Numbered from the stretch's first letter, positions 8,597 through 17,370 are shown. The stretch is 64,000 nt of DNA from JAFGJU01 sp964570935 (GCA_964570935.1 CAZMZP010000063.1:3085-67084), one strand, 5' to 3'. The notes: generated by a model not told the origin, from the sequence alone. Numbers and translations: made by a program.

Positions 8597-10099
8597 TTAC
8601 TGGGTGGCGAACGTTCTCAGAGCCAGAACGAGCTTTGTATCGTCTTTCACCGGCGCCGCCGAGCCCCTTCTCACGCCGACGAGCCAGAGCATTCCGCTGT
8701 TGTCGCAGAGAGCGGCCAGGCGTCGCCTTGCTTGGCGCGGCACCTTCATGTCCACCAGGATGTCCTGCACCTTTTTCGAGCCCTGCATGCCGAACGGGTT
8801 GAGCCTGTCGCCCGGGCGCAGGTTTCTGAGCACGAGGGGGAGCGACAGAGCCCCGAGGTCGAAGAACACTTCGCCTGTCCCCGCTGCGCCGTCCGGTCCC
8901 GCGCCGCCAGTCATCACAGCCGGGCATTCCTTCAGGTCTTCCTTCCTCAGCACCCGGCTTTCGATTCCGAGAGAGACTTCGCGCAACCATGTGCGGCCGC
9001 CGGGCTCGTGCTGCACGCTGAACTCGCACGGGGGCGCTTCATCGAACCGAAACGCCGCTCTCCGCCCCAGCACCAACTTTGTGCCTTCGAGCACCGCCGC
9101 CGCGCCGTGCGGCAGGTCCACCCGGTCCCCGGACCGACCCGCTGAAACGAGCCTGCACAGCGATTCGATGTGCGAAAACCCGACGTCCTTGAGAGTTCCG
9201 CAAAGCCTGAAATACGCCTCCCTGAGCACGTAGCGGCGCACGCAGACATGATAAGGGACGAGGGGCGGCAATTCAAGCTCAATGCGGTCGGCGGACTCCG
9301 CGGAGACACACTCTTCGTACGCCCTGCGCGCCGTCAGCGTCAAGTAGTCTTCGGCCTCATTCAAAAGCCCGGCCTGTGACCCCAGCACCTCCACGATTCC
9401 CGGATTGTATCTTTCCTTCAGCAGAGCCAGGAGCTCGTGCCGGACTCTGTTGCGGAAGAAGGTCAGGTCAAAGTTCGAGGCGTCCTCGACGCAGGGAATG
9501 TGCCTGGACTGCAGGAATTCCAGGATCTCCTGCCTGGTCGAGGACAGAAGCGGTCTGATCAACTGTGCGCCCGGAGCGGCCCCTCGGCGAGCGGGCATTC
9601 CGGACACTGGCTTCATCGCCGACAGGCCCCGCACTCCAGCGCCCCGGATGAGCCGCATCAGGACCGTCTCCGCCTGGTCGTCCAGCGTGTGCCCGAGCGC
9701 CACCCTGAGCCGTCCCGGCGCCGCCCCGCTCTCCGGCCGCCCCTTCATCTTCCCCGCCTGCTCCGCCAGAAACCTGTGCCTGAGTTCCCGGGCGGCCTCC
9801 TCGAGCGAGCACCCTGACTCCGCGGCGAAAGACCGTGCGTCCACTCTGCCCACCGCGCAGCCGAGCCCCAGTCTTTCGCACATGGCCAGCACGAACCGTT
9901 CCTCCTCCGTCGCCTCGGGCCTGAGCCCGTGGTTCACGTGAGCCGCGGAGACGGAAAACCCGAGCTCACTCGACAGGGAAACGAGCGTGTTCAGGAGGGC
10001 GACCGAATCCGGCCCGCCCGAGACTGCGGCCAGGACCGAGTCTCCGCTCGAAATGAGCCCGTTCGTCTGGATGAAATCTTTGACCTTGGCTACGAACAT
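8597..10099 (-). CDS. tilS: tRNA(Ile)-lysidine synthase
   Basis: TilS attaches lysine to C34 of the CAU-anticodon isoleucine tRNA so that it reads AUA. The PP-loop SGGPDS is at residues 27-32, followed by AHVNHGLR, the HTLDDQAETVLMRL motif and RPLL. The C-terminal TilS substrate-binding domain (RPGDRLNPFGMQGSKKVQDIL) is present, so this is the long form (500 aa). No ribosome-binding site precedes ATG 10099. The start lies 8 bases after the encoded CCA end of a CAU-anticodon tRNA on the same strand, so the two are probably one transcript. ftsH follows. Confidence 0.95.
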   Translation of the reverse strand: MFVAKVKDFIQTNGLISSGDSVLAAVSGGPDSVALLNTLVSLSSELGFSVSAAHVNHGLRPEATEEERFVLAMCERLGLGCAVGRVDARSFAAESGCSLEEAARELRHRFLAEQAGKMKGRPESGAAPGRLRVALGHTLDDQAETVLMRLIRGAGVRGLSAMKPVSGMPARRGAAPGAQLIRPLLSSTRQEILEFLQSRHIPCVEDASNFDLTFFRNRVRHELLALLKERYNPGIVEVLGSQAGLLNEAEDYLTLTARRAYEECVSAESADRIELELPPLVPYHVCVRRYVLREAYFRLCGTLKDVGFSHIESLCRLVSAGRSGDRVDLPHGAAAVLEGTKLVLGRRAAFRFDEAPPCEFSVQHEPGGRTWLREVSLGIESRVLRKEDLKECPAVMTGGAGPDGAAGTGEVFFDLGALSLPLVLRNLRPGDRLNPFGMQGSKKVQDILVDMKVPRQARRRLAALCDNSGMLWLVGVRRGSAAPVKDDTKLVLALRTFATQ

Positions 10100-10107
10100 A
10101 GGGGGAT

Positions 10108-10184
10108 TGGTGGCGGCGCAGGGATTCGAACCCCGGACACGTGGATTATGATTCCACTGCTCTGACCAACTGAGCTACGCCGCC
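10108..10184 (-). tRNA. tRNA with CAU anticodon, probably elongator tRNA-Met
   Basis: The minus strand folds into a 77-base cloverleaf. The acceptor is GGCGGCG with CGCCGCC and discriminator A. The D arm is GCTC/GAGC and the anticodon stem GTGGA/TCCAC around loop ATCATAA (anticodon CAT). The T arm is CGGGG-TTCGAAT-CCCTG, and CCA is encoded. The anticodon stem lacks the three G:C pairs of initiator tRNA. The GGCGG acceptor is typical of elongator tRNA-Met, but tRNA-Ile2 (the TilS substrate) also carries CAU. The neighbouring tilS keeps that alternative open. Confidence 0.93.
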
Positions 10185-10315
10185 GCAATCAACAGGAAGC
10201 AGGGGGCTTGTTAGAGCCAGGGCGGGAGTTACGCACTCTGACGCCGCAATCTCGGTGGAAAGGATAGCGCAGCCGTGCCTGCCCGTCAACACGAGATTGG
10301 GTGACTTGACAGGTG

Positions 10316-10345
10316 TTGACAAAGCTCGAAGCGTCCGTATATACT
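10316..10345 (+). promoter_or_regulatory. Sigma-70 type promoter (TTGACA-N18-TATACT)
   Basis: A perfect -35 TTGACA lies at 10316-10321 with TATACT at 10340-10345; TATATA at 10338-10343 gives a 16-base spacer as an alternative. It sits about 65 bases before the gene at 10412. The rest of the gap between the tRNA and this gene shows nothing else. Confidence 0.7.
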
Positions 10346-10411
10346 GTCCTGACCTTCTTGGTAATTGCGCCCTTCAAGGGGCCATTGTCGCTCGAAAGGA
10401 GAACCCAGAAT

Positions 10412-11050
10412 ATGAAGCAAGTCCGGTTGTTCGCCATTGCCGGCATTGTTTTCTGTTGCCTGAGCACGCCTTGTCTGTCGGCCGACGTGACGGGCCGGGC
10501 CTTCATCACGAGCGCGGTCGGGACCCTCACATTCATATCCGACGAGTACATGAACGGCAACGCCCTCGACAGCAGCGTGAAACCCAGGTTCTACGGCCAG
10601 ATGGGATTCGGTTACATGTTCAAGCAGTACCTGGCTGCCACGGCCAACGCCGGATTCGGCTGGGAAGCCTATTCGTTTGATGACGACAGGCTGGTGACCA
10701 TGGTTCCTGTCACGGTGGGGGCGGAGTACCGTCTGGGAACCGGCAAGTACGTGCCCAGGGCGGGAGCGGGGTTCGGTCTGTACCACTGGAGCGTGCTCCA
10801 GGACCGCAGAGTGCTCAAGGACGCGGTCACTAGGGAAGAGCTAACGCGAAATGACTTAGGCGTTTACGGCCTTGTGGGGGTGGACTATTTCGCCGTCCCG
10901 AGCATATCAGTCTCCTTTGACGTCACCGGGCACCGCATCTTCTCGGCTGACGAGGACGCTTTCCCTTCGGGTTACGGGCTCAACGACGACATGCTGATGT
11001 TCAGAGTGGGCGTCAGGTACTACTTCAGCTCTCAGAAGAAGGGTCTCTAA
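10412..11050 (+). CDS. Exported protein, possible outer-membrane beta-barrel
   Basis: This 212-residue protein has a signal peptide (MKQVRLFAIAGIVFCCLSTPCLSA). The rest alternates short hydrophobic and aromatic strands with Gly/Asn/Asp turns (GQMGFGYMFKQYLAATANAGFGW, PRAGAGFGLYHW, GVYGLVGVDYFA). It ends FRVGVRYYF followed by 8 polar residues. This resembles small OmpW/OprF-N-like barrels, but a terminal aromatic exactly at the C-terminus is absent. The ATG at 10412 follows AAAGGAGA; upstream in-frame ATG 10313 has no ribosome-binding site and lies in the promoter. It forms its own transcription unit. The barrel assignment is inferred from strand pattern only. Confidence 0.7.
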   Translation: MKQVRLFAIAGIVFCCLSTPCLSADVTGRAFITSAVGTLTFISDEYMNGNALDSSVKPRFYGQMGFGYMFKQYLAATANAGFGWEAYSFDDDRLVTMVPVTVGAEYRLGTGKYVPRAGAGFGLYHWSVLQDRRVLKDAVTREELTRNDLGVYGLVGVDYFAVPSISVSFDVTGHRIFSADEDAFPSGYGLNDDMLMFRVGVRYYFSSQKKGL

Positions 11051-11281
11051 AACAGGGCGCTAGCCCGGGTGTAATGCTTTCGGAGCAACATCGGTTCAAC
11101 CAGGCAGATCCAGGCAATTCGTCGTTCTTCCAACGTAGACATACAGGTAGAACCGGCCTTCTGGCCGGCCCGTCACCGGAGCGGCGGGCTCGGCGTGCGC
11201 CTATTCCCGCCGGCGCCTTGACGTTAGTCATGATTGCCACATATACGAATATATGGATATGAGTATATAAGGGGGCAGGCC
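11051..11281 (+). promoter_or_regulatory. Intergenic region with guaB promoter (TTGACG-N18-TATACG)
   Basis: No gene is seen here. A short perfect stem CCGGCC-TTCT-GGCCGG lies at 11153-11168 without a T run. A promoter-like TTGACG (11218-11223) and TATACG (11242-11247) are followed by an AT-rich tract (11240-11272) that stands out in this GC-rich genome. Confidence 0.45.
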
Positions 11282-12748
11282 ATGCAGGACAAGTTCTCGG
11301 AGCTGGAAGGCATAACCTTTGATGATGTTCTCGTTCTACCCGCCCGTTCGTCCGTGCTCCCCGGGCAGGTCGACACCCGGACCCGACTGACCGGGAGCAT
11401 TCAGCTCAACATCCCGCTGCTCAGCGCGGCCATGGACACCGTCACGGGGGCGGCACTGGCCATCGCCCTGGCGCGGGAGGGCGGCATCGGGACCATCCAC
11501 AAGAACATGGGCATCGCGGAGCAGGCCGCAGAAGTGGACAGAGTCAAGAGGAGCGAGAGCGGGATGATAACCGACCCCATCACTCTCCCGCCGGACGCGC
11601 CCGTCCGTCAGGCTCTGGCACTGATGGAGAGGTTCAAGATATCCGGAGTCCCCATTACCCGGGACAGGAAGCTGGTGGGCATCCTCACCAACAGGGACCT
11701 CCGATTCGTGGAGAGCCTTGACAGCCCCATAGAGCGGGTGATGACCTCTGACAATCTGATTACCGCGCCGGCAGGCACCACGCTCGAGCAGGCCAGCAAG
11801 ATCCTCCACAAGCACAGAATCGAGAAGCTTCCGGTCGTGGACGAAAGCTACGGCCTGGTGGGCCTCATCACGGTCAAGGACATCATGAAACGGATCCAGT
11901 TCCCGCGGGCCTGCAAGGACAAAGACGGGAGGCTTCGCGTGGCGGCGGCAGTGGGGGTCGGAGGCGACCTGGAGGAGAGAGTGACTGAGCTCGTGAAGGC
12001 GGGCGTGGACGTCATAGTCCTGGACAGCGCACACGGGCACACGGAGAACGTGCTGGCGGCCGGAGCGAGGACGAAGAAGGCAGCGCCGGGGGTCCAACTG
12101 GTATTGGGCAACGTCGGGACCGCCGACGGAGCGCGGGACCTGATCGCGGCCGGTGCCGACGCGGTGAAAGTGGGCATGGGACCCGGCGCGACGTGCACAA
12201 CGAGGGTGATCGCCGGAGTCGGCGTTCCCCAGGTGACGGCCATCATGGAATGCGCCCGCATCGGGGACAAGGTGGACGTTCCGGTGATCGCGGACGGCGG
12301 TATACGGCACTCCGGAGACATAGTGAAGGCCATAGCGGCCGGCGCAAGCTCGGTCATGATAGGGAACCTGTTCGCCGGCACAGAAGAGAGCCCCGGCGAG
12401 ACCATCCTGTACGAGGGCAGAAGCTACAAGGCCTACCGCGGCATGGGGGCCATAACGTCGATGAAGAAGGGCAGCGCCGACCGTTACCAGCAGGAGGCGA
12501 GGACCGAGGAGAGCAAGCTTGTGGCCGAAGGGATAGAGGGCCGGGTCCCCTACAAAGGCCCGCTGAGCCAGACGGTCTACCAGCTCGTCGGAGGCTTGAG
12601 GTCGGGCATGGGATACTGCGGCGCGAAGACGGTGGAGGAGCTCCGGGCCAACGCCCGCTTCATCCGTGTGAGCGGCGCCGCGCTCAGGGAGAGTCACCCG
12701 CATGACATCATCATCACGCGAGAAGCTCCGAACTACTGGCCGAGGTAG
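11282..12748 (+). CDS. guaB: Inosine-5'-monophosphate dehydrogenase
   Basis: GuaB oxidises IMP to XMP with NAD+, the committed step to guanine nucleotides. The start is ATG 11282, after AGGGGG at about 11270. The N-terminal FDDVLVLP motif is followed by two CBS domains (about 95-205) inserted in the TIM barrel. The active-site loop GPGATCTTRV has catalytic Cys305; the common form is GSICTT, so this loop is slightly unusual. The flap region MGAITSMKKGSADRYQQE is present, with GVEGRVPYKG replaced by GIEGRVPYKG. Length (488 aa) is normal. A QueG-like gene overlaps its 3' end. Confidence 0.96.
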   Translation: MQDKFSELEGITFDDVLVLPARSSVLPGQVDTRTRLTGSIQLNIPLLSAAMDTVTGAALAIALAREGGIGTIHKNMGIAEQAAEVDRVKRSESGMITDPITLPPDAPVRQALALMERFKISGVPITRDRKLVGILTNRDLRFVESLDSPIERVMTSDNLITAPAGTTLEQASKILHKHRIEKLPVVDESYGLVGLITVKDIMKRIQFPRACKDKDGRLRVAAAVGVGGDLEERVTELVKAGVDVIVLDSAHGHTENVLAAGARTKKAAPGVQLVLGNVGTADGARDLIAAGADAVKVGMGPGATCTTRVIAGVGVPQVTAIMECARIGDKVDVPVIADGGIRHSGDIVKAIAAGASSVMIGNLFAGTEESPGETILYEGRSYKAYRGMGAITSMKKGSADRYQQEARTEESKLVAEGIEGRVPYKGPLSQTVYQLVGGLRSGMGYCGAKTVEELRANARFIRVSGAALRESHPHDIIITREAPNYWPR

Positions 12749-13487
12749 CGCACCGGGTCGGGCGGACGAGCTCACCGATATGCTGAGGGAAGTGGCCTTC
12801 TCGTGCTCCATGAGTCTTTTCGGCACGGCCTGCTTCCGGAACTGCGAAGACCTCGCGCCAGGCTCCCTTCCGTTCTCGCTCGCGGACCTGCCGTACGCAG
12901 TGTCCGTAGGATTCCGGCTGAGCGATCCGGTCATGGACGGCCTGGTGGACAGGCCGACGCGCACCTACCAGTACCACTACCGCCAGGTGAATCTTCTGAT
13001 AGACCACACACTGCTCCTACTGCTGGGCAAGCTGCACGAGTTCGGCTACGAGGGCTTTCCGGTCCCGTCTTCTCAAATCGTGAACTGGGAGGACAGCACC
13101 GGACACCTGGCACATAAGATGGTCGCCTCCGTCGCGGGCCTCGGGTGGTTGGGCCGGAACAATCTCCTGGTTTCGCCGCTCTACGGGGCGAGGGTGCGGT
13201 ACGGAAGTCTGTTCACGAACGCTCCTCTCCGGTTGACCGCGCAGGCGGAAGGAGCGCCCTGCGGCGCGGGCGGCAAGGGTGAGGGCGCGTACTCTTCCCG
13301 GTTTGAGTGCGGCAGCTGCTTCGCGTGCGTCTCCGCCTGTCCGGCAGGCGCAATCGGGAAGACGCGGGCAGAGTTCGACCTCGAGAAATGCCGACAGACG
13401 CTCAAGAGCTTCGAGAAGTCCGAGAACATCGGCTCCATGATATGCGGGCTTTGCATCAAGGCCTGCCGCGGGCGGCGGCTCGACTGA
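12702..13487 (+). CDS. Short QueG-like protein with two Fe-S cluster motifs
   Basis: This 261-residue protein resembles the core of the epoxyqueuosine reductase family (COG1600). GLGWLGRNNLLVSPLYG matches the family's GLGWIGKNTLL region. The ferredoxin-like motif CGSCFACVSACPAGAI binds one 4Fe-4S cluster, and CGLCIKACR supplies Cys for a second. The C-terminal HEAT extension of true QueG is missing, and the second motif is CxxCxxxC rather than the QueG form. The start is uncertain: ATG 12702 overlaps guaB by 47 bases after AGGGAGAG, while ATG 12780 has a weaker site. It may be a corrinoid/Fe-S oxidoreductase other than QueG. Confidence 0.75.
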   Translation: MTSSSREKLRTTGRGSAPGRADELTDMLREVAFSCSMSLFGTACFRNCEDLAPGSLPFSLADLPYAVSVGFRLSDPVMDGLVDRPTRTYQYHYRQVNLLIDHTLLLLLGKLHEFGYEGFPVPSSQIVNWEDSTGHLAHKMVASVAGLGWLGRNNLLVSPLYGARVRYGSLFTNAPLRLTAQAEGAPCGAGGKGEGAYSSRFECGSCFACVSACPAGAIGKTRAEFDLEKCRQTLKSFEKSENIGSMICGLCIKACRGRRLD

Positions 13488-13524
13488 GCGCCGCCGCGTA
13501 GGAATTCAGCGGGGTTCACAGGCG

Positions 13525-14079
13525 ATGTCGTCTTTTCCTCAAACACTGCCGAGAGTGAAGCTGATCGCGGCGGTCATGGCCAGCCGGGAAGACCTCATCG
13601 GAGAAGCGATTTCCGCTCTTTCCCCGTCTTACGGCCCGGTCGAGTCCAAGGGTCCCGTTTTCGCTTTCACGTACTCCGGGTATTACACGGCGGAGATGGG
13701 GGAGGGACTCGTCAAGGCCTTCTGCTCGTTCCGCGGTCTCGTGGAGCCGACGGAGATCGTGGCGCGCAAGCTGGAGGCAATGGTGTGCGAGAAGAAATTT
13801 CTCGTCGAAGGGGCTCGTTCGAGGCGGGTGAACGTGGACCCGGGCTACCTCGACCTGATGAAGCTGGTCCTGGCCACAACGAAGAACGCGTCACACAGGG
13901 TCTACATAGGGTCCGGAGTGCATGGGGACGTTGAGCTCATCTACAAGTCCGGCGCGTATGCTCCGCTGGAGTGGACGTATTCCGACTATCGTGAACCGGC
14001 GACTCTGGAGTTCTTCGGAAAGGTGAGACGGGAGTACCTGGCCGAGCTAAGACACCAAAGAGAACACCCCTTCCGCTGA
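13525..14079 (+). CDS. DUF4416 family protein
   Basis: This 184-residue protein matches the DUF4416 pattern I know: PRVKLIAAVMAS near the N-terminus, FTYSGYYTAEMGEGL, RRVNVDPGYLDLMKLVLATTKNASHRVYIGSGV, and a WTYSDYREP motif near the end. The function of the family is unknown; it is widespread in thermodesulfo-, delta- and candidate-phylum genomes. No signal peptide or membrane segment is visible. It lies 37 bases after the QueG-like gene and may be co-transcribed with it. Its stop falls inside a strong inverted repeat separating it from the convergent gene at 14147. Confidence 0.85.
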   Translation: MSSFPQTLPRVKLIAAVMASREDLIGEAISALSPSYGPVESKGPVFAFTYSGYYTAEMGEGLVKAFCSFRGLVEPTEIVARKLEAMVCEKKFLVEGARSRRVNVDPGYLDLMKLVLATTKNASHRVYIGSGVHGDVELIYKSGAYAPLEWTYSDYREPATLEFFGKVRREYLAELRHQREHPFR

Positions 14080-14111
14080 TGTTGTCTTACCCAGGCTGTG
14101 TGGAAGGGGTG
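14065..14111. terminator. 10-bp inverted repeat between convergent genes
   Basis: CACCCCTTCC at 14065-14074 pairs perfectly with GGAAGGGGTG at 14102-14111 around a 27-base loop. There is no T run on either side, so it may act as a Rho-assisted or processing hairpin for both convergent transcripts. Confidence 0.45.
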
Positions 14112-14146
14112 AGTAACCTCGCCGGGGGTTAGGGTCGCGAGGTCAA

Positions 14147-14923
14147 CTAATCCTGTTTTCTGATGGTGAACTCGAAGCTCGGGTCGAGCGCTTTTATTTC
14201 CTCCGCAAGCTTGTCCAACTTCGTTTTCGCCGCCTGTGCCCCGGTCTTCTTCCATTCCGAGTACACGTCCAGCAACAAGTTCTGCTTCTGCCTGATCAGC
14301 TCCTTCTTTCCCTCCAAATCCACGCTTCTCTCCAGGTGATAGACCTCCGCCCTGGCCAGTCGCGTCATGATGTCGGAGTACTCCCCCCTGAGGTGGGAAA
14401 GAATTCGCGAGTATCTTTCAAACCCGGTGGACAGTTTCTCGAGCACCTCGGAGATGGGCGGGTTCTTCCTGTGAACCTGCTGGCTGTATGTGTAGGCGAA
14501 GTGATAGTAAGCCTTGCCTCTTCCCATGGACGCTTCCTCCGCCGGCTGGCCCTTCGACCTTGGCCGTGACGTGAGTGTGGGAGGGTTGTCGAACAGGCCT
14601 ATCGAGACAAGCAGGAAATCGGACTTCGTCTTGTAGATCGTGTACTTCAACCTCGCGTCCGTGGAGCTCGCCAATCTCTGGAAAACGTCGATGTCGTATT
14701 TGGAGAGAGAGTTCTTCACGCGTTCCACGTACTCAGGGTTGATGAACGAGCTGAGCAGTTGTGCCAGGTACACATTGACGTCTTCGTCGTAGTAATCCCG
14801 ATTCGAAAGGAGCCCGGTCTGCACCTTCGAGTAGAGCAGGCAGTGCATGGTGAACAGATAGGTCGGCTGCACCTTCCTGCTCCTGTCGGTGAGATCCTTG
14901 CTGCGGGTCCTTCGATTCTCCAT
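14147..14923 (-). CDS. Hypothetical protein, helical
   Basis: I do not recognise this 258-residue protein. ATG 14923 is chosen because GGAGG lies 5 bases upstream on the minus strand; the frame is open to 15052 without a site. It opens with a basic stretch (MENRRTRSKDLTDRSRKVQP) and continues with YLFTMHCLLYSK and a long, charged, mainly helical body. It ends with probable coiled coil (about 190-250, rich in Lys/Glu/Leu) and FEFTIRKQD. There is no signal peptide or clear membrane segment. It is divergent from the chemosensory-like cluster and convergent with the DUF4416 gene. Confidence 0.65.
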   Translation of the reverse strand: MENRRTRSKDLTDRSRKVQPTYLFTMHCLLYSKVQTGLLSNRDYYDEDVNVYLAQLLSSFINPEYVERVKNSLSKYDIDVFQRLASSTDARLKYTIYKTKSDFLLVSIGLFDNPPTLTSRPRSKGQPAEEASMGRGKAYYHFAYTYSQQVHRKNPPISEVLEKLSTGFERYSRILSHLRGEYSDIMTRLARAEVYHLERSVDLEGKKELIRQKQNLLLDVYSEWKKTGAQAAKTKLDKLAEEIKALDPSFEFTIRKQD

Positions 14924-15426
14924 GTGTACCTCCGCGTGTCCCTCCGCGCGTCCAGTCGTCCCGGCTGGAGACTGGCGCGTCCACCAGCGTCTAAAAGCAA
15001 CTAGCATGCCACGCAGGCCGGAACGGGTGCCGCGCATCGCATTGATAGACATGACGTTATGAGCGCGCCTGGAGACTGGAGGCGTTCATCGAACGTTTGG
15101 ACGAGGAGAACGCGGAACTTTCATCTAATCAGTAGGCAAAACTCCGCAATCTGATGAGATTCGGAAACACCGGGCAGCCGATGCCGGCATACGCGGGGAT
15201 TCTGCAAGCCCCGTTGCGAACTGCAATGGTCACGGCGGGCAGCCGGAAGACGCGCGCGCGTTCAACTCGGGCCGGCGGGGGACTAACTCTTTCGCTGCGC
15301 TGGAATTATCGTATTATGGCTCTTGCGCTGATGATGGCATGCTATCTGCTACTCGCTTCAGCGTTCAACTATGCCCAACTGAGATACCCGTTTAAGATAC
15401 CCGTTCAAGAGAGGTTGCCGGGCGCC
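14924..15426. other. Intergenic region between divergent genes
   Basis: No certain gene or consensus promoter is visible. The frame of the next gene stays open back to 15154. It could encode a hydrophobic segment (MALALMMACYLLLASAFNYA) from ATG 15316, but none of its upstream ATG codons has a ribosome-binding site. Confidence 0.4.
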
Positions 15427-15930
15427 ATGCAAAGCCAGGTAATGGACAGACCAATCTCAGCGCCGGAGACGAGCGGAACCGCGGGCGCGGAGCGCCTCCG
15501 CCGCAAGACCGTCGTCTCGACACATCGCGACGTGCTCGTCTGCCTTGACATGCGGCGCGTGGTAGGCTGCGTTCAGGTCGAGAAGCTGACCAGGTTACCG
15601 GGCTCGCACGATATGATAGCGGGCATTCTGCTTTTCAGGGGGAGGCCGGTACCGCTCGTATCCGTCAGGCGTCACTCAGGGAGGCGCCGAAATCACAAAA
15701 AAAGAACCGAGGAGCACGCACTTGTTGTGTCCGCGCGGGGTAGAGAGTTCGCTCTCAGGGTCGACGACGTCCCGAAGATAGTCGAGGGGCCTCTGCCGTA
15801 CGAACTCTACTCCGGCAGACCGTGCGTGATGCGCACGAAACACGTAGAGAGGTTTCTCGAGCTTTGCGCTCTCTCGGGTAATGAACCGATAGACCGTTCG
15901 ACAGTTCCAGGCTGCCGTCGCGCAGGCTGA
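15427..15930 (+). CDS. CheW-like domain protein
   Basis: The 130 residues after about position 35 look like a CheW fold: DVLVCLDMRRVVGCVQVEKLTRLPGS, then IAGILLFRGRPVPLVSVR, then EEHALVVSARGREFALRVDDVPKIVEG. CheW proteins couple chemoreceptors to the CheA kinase. The start is unresolved: ATG 15427 has GAGAGG 12 bases upstream, ATG 15442 follows CAGGT closely, and earlier ATGs at 15154 or 15316 would add a hydrophobic N-terminal segment. It is the first gene of a cluster with an MCP-like protein, a second CheW-like protein and an HD-GYP response regulator. Confidence 0.65.
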   Translation: MQSQVMDRPISAPETSGTAGAERLRRKTVVSTHRDVLVCLDMRRVVGCVQVEKLTRLPGSHDMIAGILLFRGRPVPLVSVRRHSGRRRNHKKRTEEHALVVSARGREFALRVDDVPKIVEGPLPYELYSGRPCVMRTKHVERFLELCALSGNEPIDRSTVPGCRRAG

Positions 15931-15940
15931 GGAGGGTGAA

Positions 15941-17368
15941 ATGCAAGAGGCACTGCGAAAGAAACTCGTTCTGCTGGTGTTCCTGCCGGCATTGATCGCG
16001 AGCGTGCTGCTCGCGGGCACGTTGTGCCTTTCCCTGGCGTGGGCCCCGTTCTCTCTGTGGGTCGCGGCCAGCGGCATGATGGCGCCTCTCGCAGTGGCCG
16101 CAATCCTGGTGGCCGCCGTTTCGCTGGTCTGCATGCTCGTGGCCATCATTCAGGCCTTCCGCATCGTGGGCCGCGGGACGAAGACGCTCCTCAAGACGAC
16201 GGAGACCGGACGCATTTCCGAAAGGGACGTCCCGGAATCCCTGAGAGAAGACGTGGAGTTCAACGTGCTCGCGCGACGCATTGAGCAGCTGTCGCGCGGG
16301 GGCAAGGAAGCGCCGGAGGCCTCCAGGAAGATTGTTCAGATGGAAGACGAGTTGAGGAAAATCGCGCGAGCCCTGGAGGAGGTCTCCGTCGGCTCGCCCT
16401 ACGTTCCGCTGCCGGAGAAGGAGGGCCTGACCGGCAGCGTCGTGTCGCTGTTGAACAAGGTGCTCCCGGAGTCCCTGGGACTGCGCGGCGCGGCGACGGA
16501 GAGCGTCCAGGGAATGGAAGCGGAGCTTCGCGAGACCCGCGAGGCCACCCAGGAGCTGGCCGCCACGGCCGAGAGGACCTTTCTGGAATCCACGGAGACC
16601 CTCGTGGCCGCCAGGGAGGCGAGCAGGTTGGCCGCGGAGGCAGAGCAGAAGTTACGGGCGATGGCGGCGGAAGAAGAGTCCAAAGTCGGACTCAGGTGCC
16701 AGAAGGAAGCGGTCCGCGAGGCAGTGACCAGGCTGATCGAGGCGGTGGCTCACGGAATCGAAGACCTCACCAACGGACTGTTGAAGGCTAGCGCGCTGTC
16801 CAGGAGCTCCGAAAGGATCGCAAACAGGGCGTCTGTCCTGGCTCTGAACATTTCCGTGGAATCCGCAAAGGCGTCGCTTCCGGGAATGAACGTGCTGGCC
16901 GACGAAATCATGAAGCTGGCGGACTTCGCCAGAGCGTGCAGCGACCAAAGCGAGTCGGTCACAAGAGAGATAGAAACGAAGGTGGATTCTGTGATCCGAG
17001 GGATGCACGTGGCTCAGGAAGAAGTCAGGCACAAGACCCGGCTCCTGGGTCTGGGCGCTCCAGTCGAGGAATCGCCTGGCCGCGAAACACGAGCGGAGCT
17101 CGAGAAAACCACCAAGAGACTGTGCGATTCCGTCGCCAGGCTTCTGACCAGGGTCCAAGAGCTCTCTAAACTCACCGAGAAGGCCTCCAGCGACGCCGAC
17201 CGGATGAGCCGAAGAGCGGTGGCGGCGTGTGACCAGGCAAGGCTGCTTGCCGGAGGCGAACCCTGGAGGAGCCCGTCCTTGCTACCGGAGTCTCCAGAGA
17301 TACAGACGCTTTCAGACGAGGATCTGTTGATGGAAGATCCGGCCGTCGGCGACAGAGAAGGAGAGTGA
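15941..17368 (+). CDS. Methyl-accepting chemotaxis protein-like signal transducer
   Basis: This 475-residue protein has two hydrophobic N-terminal segments (about 8-33 and 45-72) with almost no extracytoplasmic domain. A HAMP-like linker and a long Glu/Ala/Arg coiled coil follow. The region near 288-325 (SSERIANRASVLALNISVESAKA, then GMNVLADEIMKLA) matches the hairpin tip of MCPs (QTNLLALNAAIEAARAGE...VVADEVRKLA) but is degenerate. It is probably a receptor or scaffold that senses within the membrane or cytoplasm. ATG 15941 follows GAGGAGGGTG and starts 11 bases after the CheW-like gene. The next gene overlaps or abuts its stop. Confidence 0.75.
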   Translation: MQEALRKKLVLLVFLPALIASVLLAGTLCLSLAWAPFSLWVAASGMMAPLAVAAILVAAVSLVCMLVAIIQAFRIVGRGTKTLLKTTETGRISERDVPESLREDVEFNVLARRIEQLSRGGKEAPEASRKIVQMEDELRKIARALEEVSVGSPYVPLPEKEGLTGSVVSLLNKVLPESLGLRGAATESVQGMEAELRETREATQELAATAERTFLESTETLVAAREASRLAAEAEQKLRAMAAEEESKVGLRCQKEAVREAVTRLIEAVAHGIEDLTNGLLKASALSRSSERIANRASVLALNISVESAKASLPGMNVLADEIMKLADFARACSDQSESVTREIETKVDSVIRGMHVAQEEVRHKTRLLGLGAPVEESPGRETRAELEKTTKRLCDSVARLLTRVQELSKLTEKASSDADRMSRRAVAACDQARLLAGGEPWRSPSLLPESPEIQTLSDEDLLMEDPAVGDREGE

Positions 17369-17370
17369 AG

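Noticed and set aside
10108..10184. Initiator tRNA-fMet
   Set aside because: The acceptor has a normal G1:C72 pair and the anticodon stem lacks the three consecutive G:C pairs of initiators.
11336..12964. 542-codon frame antisense to guaB
   Set aside because: It mirrors guaB and the QueG-like gene exactly in extent and has no domain.
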